Shown: positions 55,868-64,000, numbered from the stretch's first letter. The stretch is DNA of 64,000 nucleotides from Brevundimonas variabilis (GCF_014199945.1 NZ_JACHOR010000002.1:1-64000); one strand, 5' to 3'. A program made the numbers and translations. The notes: generated by a model from the sequence alone, not told the origin.

Positions 55868-56449
55868 ATGGAAAAGATCGGTCAGCCCGAGAATGACGAT
55901 ACCGCCGGACGCGTGGCCTATCAGGGGGCTCCCGGATCCTTCAGTCACGAGGGCTGTGTTGGCCTGCGGCCCTGGGACGTCCATGTGCCCTTCACGAGTT
56001 TTGCCGAGGCGATCGAGGCCGTTCGCTCTGGCGACTGCGACAGCGCCCTGATCCCGGTCGAGAACTCGACGATCGGCGTGGTCGAACCGGCGGCAACCCT
56101 CGTCCGCGAGTCCGGACTGGAGGTCCTCGCCGAGGTCTGGCGTCCGATCCGGCTGGCCCTGATGGCGATCGAAACGACCTCGCTGGGGCACGTCCAGACG
56201 GTCGAAAGCCACCCCGTCGCGCTGCGCCAGTGCGAGCATCAGATCAGGGCCCTCGGGGTAAAACCGGTCGAGGTCTTCGACACCGCCGGAGCCGCCCGCG
56301 CCGTCGCCGAGGCTGGTGACCCGACCCGCGCAGCCCTTGCCCCGATGGGGGCCGCCGAGGTCTATGGCCTGTCCATTCTGCGCAACGACCTTCAGGATTC
56401 GCCCGAAAATCGCACGCGTTTTGTGCTGATCGGAGCACCAAAGGGTTGA
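55868..56449 (+). CDS. pheA: Prephenate dehydratase catalytic domain, no ACT domain
   Basis: The 193-residue protein converts prephenate to phenylpyruvate. It opens VAYQGAPGSFSHEGC, has LIPVENSTIGVV, and VESHPVALRQCEHQI; the catalytic TRF triplet is in NRTRFVLIG at the end. Usual PheA adds about 85 residues of ACT domain that binds Phe; here the frame stops at once after the catalytic domain, and nothing like ACT follows in other frames. ATG at 55868 follows a short gap after the divergent FAD gene. Feedback control may lie elsewhere, or another dehydratase may exist. Confidence 0.88.
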   Translation: MEKIGQPENDDTAGRVAYQGAPGSFSHEGCVGLRPWDVHVPFTSFAEAIEAVRSGDCDSALIPVENSTIGVVEPAATLVRESGLEVLAEVWRPIRLALMAIETTSLGHVQTVESHPVALRQCEHQIRALGVKPVEVFDTAGAARAVAEAGDPTRAALAPMGAAEVYGLSILRNDLQDSPENRTRFVLIGAPKG

Positions 56450-56475
56450 CGCCGCACGATTGTTGCGTGTCTTAA
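56446..56475 (+). promoter_or_regulatory. Putative promoter of the chorismate mutase leader
   Basis: TTGACG (56446-56451) overlaps the pheA stop, and TCTTAA (56470-56475) lies 18 bases on. A transcript would begin near 56482, just before the leader hairpin. The -10 match to the Caulobacter consensus is poor, so this is tentative. Confidence 0.38.
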
Positions 56476-56482
56476 GGCTGCC

Positions 56483-56499
56483 CGGATCGCTGCGATCCG
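56483..56499 (+). promoter_or_regulatory. Hairpin ahead of the aromatic leader peptide
   Basis: CGGATCG (56483-56489) and CGATCCG (56493-56499) pair perfectly around CTG. It may end the pheA message weakly or stabilise the leader 5' end; no T-run follows. Confidence 0.5.
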
Positions 56500-56515
56500 A
56501 TGATTGGACCCATCC

Positions 56516-56617
56516 ATGTCCCCGCTACGCGCTGACGCTTCTGTTCTTTCGCTCCGCTCGCGCTCGGCTACCCTTTATTTTGGCTATCGTTTTTACGGCT
56601 TTCGATACGCCGGCTGA
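56516..56617 (+). CDS. Tyr/Phe-rich leader peptide, putative attenuator of the chorismate mutase gene
   Basis: An ATG at 56516 opens a 33-codon frame ending at TGA 56615-56617. Residues 21-31 read YFGYRFYGFRY: four Tyr and three Phe in eleven codons, with no Trp. The frame is too short for routine gene finding and sits 108 bases before the chorismate mutase start. Its final codons overlap the 5' arm of a strong RNA stem. By analogy with pheA, his and trp leaders, ribosome stalling at these codons when charged tRNA-Phe or tRNA-Tyr is scarce would change RNA folding and raise expression. The Shine-Dalgarno is weak (GGA at -8). Experimental proof is lacking. Confidence 0.68.
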   Translation: MSPLRADASVLSLRSRSATLYFGYRFYGFRYAG

Positions 56618-56676
56618 GGCCTCGAGCGCTCCTCGCTCCTGACAGCCTCGCCGGCGACCGCTCTGGACCAGAGCGG
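56608..56676 (+). promoter_or_regulatory. Putative attenuator stems downstream of the leader peptide
   Basis: Stem A pairs 56608-56620 with 56645-56656 (12 bp, one bulged T) and its 5' arm includes the leader stop codon. Stem B pairs 56658-56665 with 56669-56676 (8 bp, loop GAC). Alternatives seen by eye: 56560-56566 with 56623-56629 (7 bp, enclosing the Tyr/Phe codons) and 56649-56653 with 56674-56678. Stem B is not followed by a T-run, so it is not a standard intrinsic terminator; Rho-dependent or translational control is possible. Confidence 0.5.
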
Positions 56677-56725
56677 CGGCGCGCCCCTGCACCCCATCGA
56701 AACCGAATGATCGAAAGCCCATCCC

Positions 56726-57487
56726 ATGTCCCAAGCGAATCTCCAGCGAGTCTGGCCTGAAATGACCGAAGACCTGTCTCCCGAGCAGATGGCCCTCGCC
56801 GCCCTGCGTGCCGAAATCGATGCCGTCGATGATGAGCTGCTGCGTCTGTTCCAGAAGCGACTCTCCATTGCCGCACGCGTCGGCCACGCCAAGGACGCCC
56901 CGCACGGCCCCCACACCAAGCTTCGTCCGGACCGTGAGCAGCGGGTGATGACGCGGATGCTGTCCGGTGCCGAGCCCGAGAACGTCGATGCCGTGCGCGG
57001 TCTGTGGCGCGAGATCGTTGGCTGGGGATTGGCCCGTCAGGGCCAGCTTCAGGTTCACGTCTGGGCTCCGACCGATCCGACGCGTCACTTCGACGGGGCC
57101 CGCCAGCGGTTCGGCATGGCAGCGGCAATTCGCATGGTCCGGGACCCGCAGGCCGCCCTGCGGTTCGCGGCCGAGGGACTCGGCGTCGCGGTTCTGGCGG
57201 TCAACACGGACGACCCCTGGTGGCTGGGCCTGAGGCGCGAATGGTCAAGCCTTTCGGTGTTCGAGGGTTTCGGTGGCGAGGTGCCGACGTCGCTGGCTGT
57301 CGGCAAGATCGACCCGGCAGCCTTGCCGCAGGGGCGGCGTGTCGTGGTGACGGCCGGCGGCGACGCGGGCGACGGTGGCGGTGCCCGCCGTTGGGGGATC
57401 AACACCCATCACGGCTGGACCCTGGCCCTGACCGACGCCCAGCTGACGCCGGGCGAGGCCGAGGGCTGCGTGGGGGCGATTGGCTAG
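56726..57487 (+). CDS. Chorismate mutase (AroQ) with C-terminal extension
   Basis: The 253-residue protein has an AroQ-type chorismate mutase domain at about 20-105: LRAEIDAVDDELLRLFQKRLSIAARVGHAK, with R28, R45 and K56 at active-site positions. It converts chorismate to prephenate, the branch to Phe and Tyr. The C-terminal 150 residues (VHVWAPTDPTRHFDGARQRF..., AVLAVNTDDPWWLGLRREW) match no domain I know; a regulatory role is possible. ATG at 56762 is an alternative start. A Tyr/Phe-rich leader precedes it. Its stop overlaps panC by 4 bases in convergent orientation. Confidence 0.85.
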   Translation: MSQANLQRVWPEMTEDLSPEQMALAALRAEIDAVDDELLRLFQKRLSIAARVGHAKDAPHGPHTKLRPDREQRVMTRMLSGAEPENVDAVRGLWREIVGWGLARQGQLQVHVWAPTDPTRHFDGARQRFGMAAAIRMVRDPQAALRFAAEGLGVAVLAVNTDDPWWLGLRREWSSLSVFEGFGGEVPTSLAVGKIDPAALPQGRRVVVTAGGDAGDGGGARRWGINTHHGWTLALTDAQLTPGEAEGCVGAIG

Positions 57488-58344
57488 ACCGGCAGGTTGT
57501 CGATCAGCCGGGTCTTGCCCAGCCAGGCCGCCGCCAGGATGCGAGCCGGGGCATCGACCGGGCCCTTGAACCTTGCCAGATCGTCGGCTCGCCGGACGGC
57601 AACATAGTCGACCTGGCGAAAACCGGCGGCCAGCAGGGCGTTCGTTGCAGTATCCTCTGCGAGCGCGATCGGCGTGTCGGCAGACACAGCGGCTGCGGCC
57701 TCGGCGAGGATGCCGTTCAGCTGCCGCGCGACGGCCAGTTCGGCCTCACTGAGATAGGCGTTGCGCGACGACAGGGCGAGGCCGTGTCCGTCCCGAAGGG
57801 TCGGGCTGCCCACGATCCGTGTCGGGATATCGAGGTCTGCGGCCATGCGCCTGACCACCAGCAACTGCTGGTAGTCCTTCTCGCCAAACACGGCGACGTC
57901 GGCCTGGACCTGGTTCAGCAGCTTGGCCACGACGAGGGCGACCCCCCCGAAGAAATGGGGGCGGAAGTCGGTTTCCAGCCCCTGCGAAGGACCGTCAACC
58001 TCGATCCGGGTGCTTGAGCCCTCGGGGTAGATTTCCGACACGGTCGGCGCGAACAACAGGTGGCATCCGGCTTCCGTCAGAAGCGTCGCGTCGCGCGCCT
58101 CGTCGCGAGGGTATGTGCCGAGGTCCTCGTGCGCCGCGAACTGCGTGGGATTGACGAATACGCTGGCGACAACGCGATCCGCGCGCTCTTTCGCCTCTGC
58201 GACAAGTGTCAGATGTCCCTCGTGCAGCGCCCCCATCGTCGGCACAAATGCCACGCCAAGCCCCTGACGTCGCCATTCGCGGACGGTCGCACGCAACGAC
58301 TCGACCGTCCGCGCAATGGGTAGGGAGGGAGGCGTTGCGGTCAT
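57484..58344 (-). CDS. panC: Pantothenate synthetase
   Basis: The 286-residue enzyme joins pantoate and beta-alanine using ATP. It has FVPTMGALHEGHLTLVAEAK with the HIGH-like HEGH, SVFVNPTQFAAHEDLGTYPRD, FGEKDYQQLLVVRRM and LALSSRNAYLS. ATG at 58344 opens the conserved part; upstream in-frame sequence to 58899 is antisense to the next gene. It converges on the chorismate mutase gene. The other panto genes are not in the window. Confidence 0.96.
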   Translation of the reverse strand: MTATPPSLPIARTVESLRATVREWRRQGLGVAFVPTMGALHEGHLTLVAEAKERADRVVASVFVNPTQFAAHEDLGTYPRDEARDATLLTEAGCHLLFAPTVSEIYPEGSSTRIEVDGPSQGLETDFRPHFFGGVALVVAKLLNQVQADVAVFGEKDYQQLLVVRRMAADLDIPTRIVGSPTLRDGHGLALSSRNAYLSEAELAVARQLNGILAEAAAAVSADTPIALAEDTATNALLAAGFRQVDYVAVRRADDLARFKGPVDAPARILAAAWLGKTRLIDNLPV

Positions 58345-58419
58345 GGTTTCCACGTTAACTCTGAAGCTTAAGCCTGTTTGTGCACCAGGTTTCAAAGCCC
58401 GGTCGCTAGGGTCGGGGTT

Positions 58420-59049
58420 ATGACGTCCAGCAGAATGCTTCGTCCAGCCCTGGTTTGCCTCCTCGCCCTGTCGGGGACGGGATGCACCATGGTGGAAGGC
58501 GATCCCCATCGATTCGAGAAGCTGGCACAGGGAATCGCCGACATCCCGGTGGACGGGCGAGGGTCCTTGCAACGCTCGTCCGCCGAAGCGGGTCTCAGGC
58601 CTGCGGTGCGGGTCGAACTGCTCGACCCCCATGATCTTTGGGATGCCCGTGACGGTTTCATTGAAGAGACCGTCAATCGCGCCGCTCCCGCGGTCGTGGA
58701 GACGGCTGCGCCGATCGTGGTGAAGGCCGTCACGGAGCGGGCCGGGGCGTCCTTGTTCGACGATGCCGGCCGGACAGACGGCCTGCGTTCTGCTCTGATC
58801 CCTGAAAACAGGCATCGTACGATCCAGCTCGGAGCCTATTCCAGTGAGAGCGCAGCCCGCGCAGCCTGGCGTGGCTTCTCCAGCGGCGAGGCAAGTCATG
58901 TGCTGGAGGATCTCCAGCCTCGCTATGAACAGGCCCAGGTCAGCGGGCGCGCTCTAGTCCGTTTGAAGGTTTCGGCCCCCGTCGACCGGGTCGGAGATAT
59001 CTGCCAGTCGACCCGGATCGACGCGCCCTGGTGCGCACCAGTGGCTTGA
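58420..59049 (+). CDS. Putative lipoprotein with SPOR-like domain
   Basis: The 209-residue product begins with a lipoprotein signal (PALVCLLALSGTGC). The middle is Ala/Glu-rich. The C-terminal part HRTIQLGAYSSESAARAAWRGF...GRALVRLKVSAP has the SPOR pattern (QLGAYxSxxxAxxxW) for binding denuded septal peptidoglycan. A role at the division site is inferred, and mipZ lies next door. ATG at 58420 is chosen since an in-frame start at 58378 leaves the signal less compact. Divergent from panC. Confidence 0.75.
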   Translation: MTSSRMLRPALVCLLALSGTGCTMVEGDPHRFEKLAQGIADIPVDGRGSLQRSSAEAGLRPAVRVELLDPHDLWDARDGFIEETVNRAAPAVVETAAPIVVKAVTERAGASLFDDAGRTDGLRSALIPENRHRTIQLGAYSSESAARAAWRGFSSGEASHVLEDLQPRYEQAQVSGRALVRLKVSAPVDRVGDICQSTRIDAPWCAPVA

Positions 59050-59103
59050 AGGCGGGCCAGCGGGGCATCACTGCGTTTCGCACAGGTGTTTGCTAACCGT
59101 TTG

Positions 59104-59160
59104 TTGACGTTCGCTCTGCGTGGCCCGATTCTGCCCGAACAAGAGGACGCTTCGCGAATC
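59104..59160 (+). promoter_or_regulatory. Putative mipZ promoter with two GANTC sites
   Basis: TTGACG (59104-59109) is a perfect -35 half. GCCCGATT (59123-59130) sits 13 bases on, near -10, and overlaps GATTC (59127-59131). A second GANTC site, GAATC, is at 59156-59160, within the leader. GANTC is the CcrM methylation site, and mipZ is a known GcrA/CcrM-controlled gene in Caulobacter crescentus. Confidence 0.55.
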
Positions 59161-59188
59161 GCGGCGTCACAGCCATCGGGTTCAGACC

Positions 59189-60022
59189 ATGACGCAGCCG
59201 CAGGTCATCGTGATCGGCAACGAAAAGGGCGGGGCGGGTAAATCCACCCTGGCCATCCACATCGTCACCGGCCTGCTGCATGCGGGAAAGCGGGTTGCGA
59301 TCATCGATCTGGACCTGCGCCAGCGGTCGATGGCCAAGTTTTTCGCCAACCGTCTTGCCTGGACGGCGGCCAATGGATTTCCCCTGCCGCAGCCGGTCGA
59401 GCCGGATATGGGCGACGGGACGAAACTGGCCAAGGCCGATCCTGCCGAGCAGATGGAACGGTTCGATGCCGCCTTCGCAGAGGCCCGGACCGTGGCCGAT
59501 GTGATCGTCATCGACACCCCGGGCGGCGACACGACCCTGTCACGGGCTGCCCACGCCCGCGCCGACCAGATTGTTACCCCGATGAACGACAGCTTCGTGG
59601 ATTTCGATCTGCTGGGTCAGGTCGATCCGGTCACACTCGATCTGTTGAAGCCATCGATCTATTCGGAAAGCGTCTGGGAGGCACGCAAGCACCGGGCAAT
59701 CAACGAAGGCCGACACGCCGCGATTGACTGGATCGTCATGACCAACCGTCTCGCTGTGGCCGAGGCCCGGAACCGCCGTCGTCTCGACGAGAAGCTGAGC
59801 AAGCTGGCCAAGCGGGTGGGTTTCCGGGTTGGGCCGGGTCTGCGCGACCGGGTCATCTATCGCGAGCTGTTTCCCTTCGGCCTGACGGTCGCGGACCTGT
59901 CCAACGAGATCCGGCCCGTAGCGGTGTCTCTGGCCCATGTCGCGGCGCGGCAGGAGCTGCGGAACCTGATGCAGGCGCTGGGTCTGGATGATGTCGTCGC
60001 TCCCCTGAACGCTGCGGCTTGA
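59189..60022 (+). CDS. mipZ: Division-plane positioning ATPase MipZ
   Basis: The 277-residue ParA-like ATPase forms a gradient from ParB at the cell poles and inhibits FtsZ, placing division at midcell in alphaproteobacteria. It has the deviant Walker A NEKGGAGKST (K13, K18), switch I, VIVIDTPGGDTTLSR (Walker B-type), and the MipZ-specific MNDSFVDFDLLGQVDP and RNRRRLDEKLSKLAKRVGFRVGPGLRDRVIYRELFPFGLT. The ATG at 59189 is followed directly by the conserved core. A GANTC-rich upstream region suggests cell-cycle control. Confidence 0.97.
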   Translation: MTQPQVIVIGNEKGGAGKSTLAIHIVTGLLHAGKRVAIIDLDLRQRSMAKFFANRLAWTAANGFPLPQPVEPDMGDGTKLAKADPAEQMERFDAAFAEARTVADVIVIDTPGGDTTLSRAAHARADQIVTPMNDSFVDFDLLGQVDPVTLDLLKPSIYSESVWEARKHRAINEGRHAAIDWIVMTNRLAVAEARNRRRLDEKLSKLAKRVGFRVGPGLRDRVIYRELFPFGLTVADLSNEIRPVAVSLAHVAARQELRNLMQALGLDDVVAPLNAAA

Positions 60023-60029
60023 GCCTGAC

Positions 60030-60449
60030 ATGTTCCTGATCGCCGCGGCTCTGGCGGCGCTCGCCGTCTGGGCCCTGGTGCGGCTGGGCCGCCAGACTGA
60101 AGGACCCCGTCGAGGGCAGTGGCGCATTGCGGCGACCCTTCTGGCGACCGCCCTGCTTGGTGGCGGTGCGCTGGCCCTGTCACGAGGTGCCTATATCCCG
60201 GGCGGCGGGATGATCGCCGTGGGGCTCTATCTCGTGGTGGCCTCGCGCATCCGTTCACTCCCGGTCCGTCGCGAGGCTGTCGATGAGGCGGAAGCGCGGT
60301 CGATCCTGGGCGTGGGGCCTGACGCGACCCCCGAGGCGATCAATGCCGCCTGGCGCAGGCTGATAGGCAGGGCGCACCCTGACCAGGGCGGAACCGAGGG
60401 TCTGGCAGCCCGGCTGAACGCCGCGCGCGATCGTCTGCTAAGTCGCTGA
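60030..60449 (+). CDS. Membrane protein with C-terminal J domain
   Basis: The 139-residue protein has two or three hydrophobic segments in the first 75 residues (FLIAAALAALAVWALV, LLATALLGGGALAL, GMIAVGLYLVVA) and a compact J-like domain (about 86-139) with the HPD triplet at 116-118 in IGRAHPDQGGTEGLAARLNAARD. It resembles TIM14/Pam18-type proteins and DjlA-like DnaK helpers in alphaproteobacteria. It starts seven bases after mipZ, so cotranscription is likely. Confidence 0.84.
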   Translation: MFLIAAALAALAVWALVRLGRQTEGPRRGQWRIAATLLATALLGGGALALSRGAYIPGGGMIAVGLYLVVASRIRSLPVRREAVDEAEARSILGVGPDATPEAINAAWRRLIGRAHPDQGGTEGLAARLNAARDRLLSR

Positions 60450-60458
60450 AGGTCAGCC

Positions 60459-62039
60459 TCAGAACAGGCTGCCCTGATCGGTTCCGCCTGCCTTGCGGGC
60501 AGCTGGACGGGCGGTGCCCCCTTCCACGACAGCACCCTTCTGGCCATCCGCAAAGACGATCTGCACGGCCAGTCCCGGAGACAGGGTTGCCGCGCTGGCG
60601 ATCATGGTGCCATCCATGGCTTCGATGCGTGCAAACCCGGGTTTGGGCGTTCGCGGATTGAGGGTCGATAGAGCCCGCGACAGGGCTGACAGACGGATCT
60701 CTGCCTTTTCCAATGATGCAGGCAGGGGGCGTGCCAGCCGGGCAGCGACGGCGTCAAGGCGGGCCTGACGCTGGTCGATCCGCCGGTGGACGGGTTCGAG
60801 GGTCAGGCGAGCAGATACTTTCGCCAGACGACGCTCGTGGGCAGAAGCATTGGCCTGAAGACCGGCCGCCAGACGGTGCGAAGCAGCCTCCAGCCGGTCA
60901 GAGCGACGCTCGATCGCGCGATCCAGCAGGGCGCGCGTCAGACGCCCGGATCCCGCCAGGAGGCGTCGCTCGTGCAGTGCGGTGTTTCGGTTCAGGCCCG
61001 AAGCCAGGCGGCTGGAGGCGTGATCCAGACGCTGCTGTGCCAGGGCCACCAGCTCCTCCGGGCGGGCCGGCAGACCTCGCGCGACTGCGCGAAGACGGGT
61101 TCGGCGGTCATCCAGCAAGCGGGCACCCGCTCTTTCCAGCCGGCGTTCGAGATCTCCGACCATCAGCCGCAGATCAGCCAGCACCGGCGTCGCGATCTCG
61201 GCGGCCCCGGTCGGGGTCGGGGCGCGGCGGTCCGAAACGAAGTCGATCAGGGTGGTATCGGTCTCGTGGCCTACGGCCGATATGACGGGTATCGTGGCCG
61301 CGGCGACCGTCCGGGCCAGTCCCTCGTCGTTGAAGCACCACAGGTCCTCGACGGAGCCGCCGCCGCGCGCAACGATCAACAGGTCCGGCCGGGGGATCGC
61401 CCCGTCGCGCGCCATGGCGTCGAAGCCTCGAATCGCTGTCGCTACCTGCCCACTCGCTGCGTCACCCTGGACGACCACGGGCCAGACGATGACCCGGCAG
61501 GGCCAGCGTTCTGCGATCCGGTGCAGGATATCGCGAATGACGGCTCCGGTCGGGCTGGTGATCACCCCGATGGTTGCAGGAAAGGCCGGGATCGGGCGTT
61601 TGCGTGCCGGGTCGAACAGGCCCTCACCGGACAGGCGGACCTTCAGCCGCTCCAGCTGGGCCAGCAAGGCCCCTGCACCGGCGGCTTCCATGGTCTCGAT
61701 GACGATCTGGTAGGAGGACCGGGCCGGATAGCTTGTGATCTTGCCGGTGACGATGACCTCGAGCCCGGATTCGGGCTGGACGCCCAGTGCCCGGACCTGC
61801 CCTTTCCACACGACCCCATCGATCGCCGCCTTGTCGTCCTTCAGTGTCAGATAGACATGGCCCGAGGCGTGGCGGTTCACCTTGGAGATCTCGCCGCGCA
61901 GCCGGACGTGGCCGAATCGATCCTCGAGCGTGCGCTTCAGGGCGAAAGACAGCTCGGTGATCGACAGCGGCGGATTGTTGTCCCGGGCGGGGGCCGCGGT
62001 TTCGACCGGCTCGGCAAAGACATAGTCGTCAGAACTCAT
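60459..62039 (-). CDS. xseA: Exodeoxyribonuclease VII large subunit
   Basis: The 526-residue subunit degrades single-stranded DNA with XseB. It has an N-terminal OB domain ([39 protein letters not shown]), the catalytic domain with [33 protein letters not shown] and [24 protein letters not shown], a long coiled-coil region (about 300-440), and a C-terminal segment. It is longer than E. coli XseA (456). Start at 62039 opens with SSDDYVFAE; upstream frame to 62453 is antisense to moeA. XseB is not in view. Confidence 0.95.
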   Translation of the reverse strand: MSSDDYVFAEPVETAAPARDNNPPLSITELSFALKRTLEDRFGHVRLRGEISKVNRHASGHVYLTLKDDKAAIDGVVWKGQVRALGVQPESGLEVIVTGKITSYPARSSYQIVIETMEAAGAGALLAQLERLKVRLSGEGLFDPARKRPIPAFPATIGVITSPTGAVIRDILHRIAERWPCRVIVWPVVVQGDAASGQVATAIRGFDAMARDGAIPRPDLLIVARGGGSVEDLWCFNDEGLARTVAAATIPVISAVGHETDTTLIDFVSDRRAPTPTGAAEIATPVLADLRLMVGDLERRLERAGARLLDDRRTRLRAVARGLPARPEELVALAQQRLDHASSRLASGLNRNTALHERRLLAGSGRLTRALLDRAIERRSDRLEAASHRLAAGLQANASAHERRLAKVSARLTLEPVHRRIDQRQARLDAVAARLARPLPASLEKAEIRLSALSRALSTLNPRTPKPGFARIEAMDGTMIASAATLSPGLAVQIVFADGQKGAVVEGGTARPAARKAGGTDQGSLF

Positions 62040-62086
62040 GACGTCAGCATAGACCGCGTCGTCGCCTTCGAGAACGCCTGTTGCCG

Positions 62087-63283
62087 CTAAAGCGTCGGAC
62101 CCAGCACGCTGACAGCGGCGCCCGCTTCTGCAGACGAAGCATGGGGTTGTCGACGGATCAGGGCATTGGCGGCCGCCATGACCGTGACCAGCGACGAATC
62201 CTGATCGGGGAAGGGCGTGACCTGCAGGCGGCCATCGGGTCCCGGTGTGGCGCGGGCGCGAAGGTAGTGATCGCGCGGGCCATTGGCGGCTAGTGGAGCG
62301 GTCAGGAAACCCGTCTGGAACCGGCTTTCGACCGTGGCGCCCTGCAGCCTGGCGAGGATCGGAGCCAGAAACAGCTCTGCACAGACCAGCGCCGATGCCG
62401 GATTGCCGGGCAGGCCGAGGACCAGACGACAGTCGGGCAGGGTGGCGAACCACACCGGCTTGCCAGGGCGCATGGCGACGCCCTCGACCCGGATCGTGGC
62501 TCCGAGGCTGCGCAGGGCCGGCTTGACCCGGTCGTGGTCTCCGACCGATGCCCCGCCGATCGTGACGAGGACGTCGAACGTCGCAGCCGTGACCGCCTTG
62601 ATGATCGCATCATCCGTGTCGGCAGCGCTGGCCAGCCGGATCGGGGTCGCAGCATGACGCGCGGTGAAAGCGGCGAGGGCGGGTGCTCCGGCATTGAAGA
62701 TCTGGTCCGGGCCGATGGACTGTCCGGGCTCAACCAGTTCGTCACCGGTCGCAAGGATGGCGACGACAGGCTTTCGCCCGCAGGTCAGCGTCGCCGCTCC
62801 CGCCGAGGCGGCCAGCGCCAGCTGCCAGGGGTTAAGCCGGATGCCCGCAGCCAGCAGCCGGTCGTGTTTGACAAAGTCGCAGCCTTGACGACGGATGTGC
62901 CCGGCGGTGGCTGAGCCCCGAAGGAAGAGCCTGTCAGCCTGACGTTCGGCGTCCTCCTGGATCACGACGTGATCGGCACCAGAGGGCAGGGGCGCGCCCG
63001 TCGAAATGCGCACGGTCTGGCCGCGACCGACCGAATCAGCGAAGCCCCGCCCGGCCGCACTCTCGCCGACGATGGTCAGGACTGCGCCCGGAGCCACATC
63101 AGCCGTCTGCATCGCCCAGCCGTCCATGGCCGAGGCATCGAAGGGGGGCTGGTCGCGGGTCGCCAGCACGTCTGCCGTCAGCCAGCGGCCGTCAGCTTCG
63201 GAGATCGCGACCATCTCGAACGGCAAGGGCTGGATGGCATCCAGGATGATCGCCAGCGCGTCCTCGACGGTCGGCAGGCTCAC
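62087..63283 (-). CDS. moeA: Molybdopterin molybdenumtransferase
   Basis: The 398-residue enzyme inserts molybdate into adenylated molybdopterin. It has [13 protein letters not shown], the [10 protein letters not shown] motif, [20 protein letters not shown], the GDELVEPGQ segment, and [13 protein letters not shown] with [21 protein letters not shown]. It starts within a 4-base overlap with moaC, forming a moaB-moaC-moeA run on the minus strand, and ends 47 bases before xseA. Confidence 0.95.
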   Translation of the reverse strand: MSLPTVEDALAIILDAIQPLPFEMVAISEADGRWLTADVLATRDQPPFDASAMDGWAMQTADVAPGAVLTIVGESAAGRGFADSVGRGQTVRISTGAPLPSGADHVVIQEDAERQADRLFLRGSATAGHIRRQGCDFVKHDRLLAAGIRLNPWQLALAASAGAATLTCGRKPVVAILATGDELVEPGQSIGPDQIFNAGAPALAAFTARHAATPIRLASAADTDDAIIKAVTAATFDVLVTIGGASVGDHDRVKPALRSLGATIRVEGVAMRPGKPVWFATLPDCRLVLGLPGNPASALVCAELFLAPILARLQGATVESRFQTGFLTAPLAANGPRDHYLRARATPGPDGRLQVTPFPDQDSSLVTVMAAANALIRRQPHASSAEAGAAVSVLGPTL

Positions 63284-63762
63284 GCCCGGGTCCAGTCGCC
63301 GGAGGCTCCACCCGACTTGGCGACCAGCCCGACCGCCTCGATCGTCATGCCGCGATCAACGGCCTTGAGCATGTCGTAGAGCGTCAGCAGGGCGACGGTA
63401 ACTGCCGTCAGGGCCTCCATCTCGACCCCGGTCTGGCCTTTGACCCGCGCCATGGCCGTGACCTGGAGGCCCGACCCGTCTGGCGAGGCCTCGACCGCCA
63501 CCTTGACCGATGTCAGCATCAGCGCGTGACACAGCGGGATCAGGTCGCTGGTTCGCTTGGCGGCCATCACGCCGGCGATCTCGGCAACGGCGCGGACGTC
63601 GCCCTTCTTCCCCTTGCCGGACAGGGCGAGGGCTAGGGTCTCCGGGGCCATGACGATCCTCCCCGCGGCTGTGGCTTCGCGGGTCGTCACGGCCTTTTCA
63701 GAGACATCGACCATACGGACGCGGCCCTGTTCGTCGACATGGGTGAGGCGCTCGCCGGCCAT
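63280..63762 (-). CDS. moaC: Cyclic pyranopterin monophosphate synthase accessory protein MoaC
   Basis: The 160-residue enzyme acts with MoaA to make cyclic pyranopterin from GTP. It has [65 protein letters not shown] and the end [30 protein letters not shown], all diagnostic. It overlaps moeA by 4 bases and shares a TGATG junction with moaB. Confidence 0.97.
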   Translation of the reverse strand: MAGERLTHVDEQGRVRMVDVSEKAVTTREATAAGRIVMAPETLALALSGKGKKGDVRAVAEIAGVMAAKRTSDLIPLCHALMLTSVKVAVEASPDGSGLQVTAMARVKGQTGVEMEALTAVTVALLTLYDMLKAVDRGMTIEAVGLVAKSGGASGDWTRA

Positions 63763-64000
63763 CAGACTTCGCCCAGCCGGGGCATCAGTTCGACCATGTT
63801 GCAGGGGCGATGGCGGCTGTCGAGCTGCCAGCGGATGACCTTGTCCCAGCCGTCCCTGACCGCGCCATTGGACCCCGGCAGGCAGAAGACGAACACGCCG
63901 TCGATGATCCCGGCCGTGGCGCGGGACTGCAGGGTCGACAGGCCGACCGTCTGGTAGCTGACGGTATGGAAGATGACGGAAAACCCGTCGATGCGCTTGT
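63762..64000 (-). CDS. moaB: Molybdenum cofactor biosynthesis protein MoaB, partial
   Basis: Only the last 78 codons are seen; the gene runs off the right edge. The visible part includes [21 protein letters not shown], the conserved [16 protein letters not shown] loop, and the end [13 protein letters not shown], which match MoaB/MogA-type molybdopterin adenylyltransferases. It overlaps moaC by one base (TGATG) and should be first or early in the moaB-moaC-moeA run. Confidence 0.92.
   Translation of the reverse strand, partial: KRIDGFSVIFHTVSYQTVGLSTLQSRATAGIIDGVFVFCLPGSNGAVRDGWDKVIRWQLDSRHRPCNMVELMPRLGEV

Noticed and set aside
60786..62090. 434-codon plus-strand frame opposite xseA
   Set aside because: Composition is that of an antisense shadow; xseA motifs are complete on the other strand.

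Overview
The window is a gene-dense, GC-rich chromosomal segment from an alphaproteobacterium of the Caulobacterales, most likely Brevundimonas or a close relative. The diagnostic genes are the cell-cycle pair divK-pleD, the division-site regulator mipZ, a tRNA-His without G-1, GANTC sites in the mipZ leader and an exbB-exbD-tonB operon. The genus is inferred from gene content and protein flavour, not from a search. There is no prophage, insertion sequence or CRISPR array; almost everything is housekeeping or metabolism.

Layout. 1-6.1 kb: end of tuf with its terminator, a VIT-type transporter, pccA, an S41-like exported protein, msrB, a Gly/Tyr-rich exported protein and tRNA-Thr. 6.2-11 kb: a 54-residue protein, murA, DUF2948, UPF0262, then infA-maf-RNase G-like-yacG and tRNA-Phe. 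11.4-17.6 kb: exbB-exbD-tonB, tRNA-His, a cNMP-binding patatin, a polysaccharide deacetylase and dinB. 17.8-22.7 kb: divK-pleD, clpS-clpA and csbD. 22.8-34 kb: a holin-like membrane protein, an ATP-dependent DNA ligase, mscS, threonine aldolase, an Atm1-type ABC exporter, a degenerate response regulator, accA, two unknown proteins and a frameshifted PPC-like gene. 34.1-45.7 kb: xerD divergent from aroK-aroB-GNAT, two putative metallopeptidases, wrbA-ygiD, doxX, an acyl-CoA/ACP ligase, lipA-ratA-FAD oxidoreductase-GNAT and rpmF. 45.8-54.5 kb: a lipoprotein, a dicarboxylate symporter, an SDR, gph, glmU-rpiA, gor and a class II DAHP synthase. 54.5-64 kb: an exported FAD oxidoreductase, pheA, a chorismate mutase behind an aromatic-rich leader peptide, panC, a SPOR lipoprotein, mipZ, a J-domain membrane protein, xseA and moeA-moaC-moaB.

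How the genes fit together. Several aromatic amino-acid steps lie here: aroK-aroB, the class II DAHP synthase, prephenate dehydratase and chorismate mutase. The most interesting signal is between pheA and the chorismate mutase gene. A 33-codon reading frame at 56516-56617 carries seven Tyr/Phe codons in an 11-codon stretch, followed at once by strong RNA stems, as expected of an attenuation leader sensing the two end products of the prephenate branch. The adjacent prephenate dehydratase lacks the usual C-terminal ACT (Phe-sensing) domain. Other notable points are a receiver-domain protein with Ala at the phospho-acceptor site, an exported D-amino-acid-oxidase-like protein whose C-terminal motif is permuted to the N-terminus, a one-base frameshift splitting a PPC-like protein, a patatin gene whose 3' end runs into tRNA-His, and an eight-unit 9-bp tandem repeat upstream of gor.
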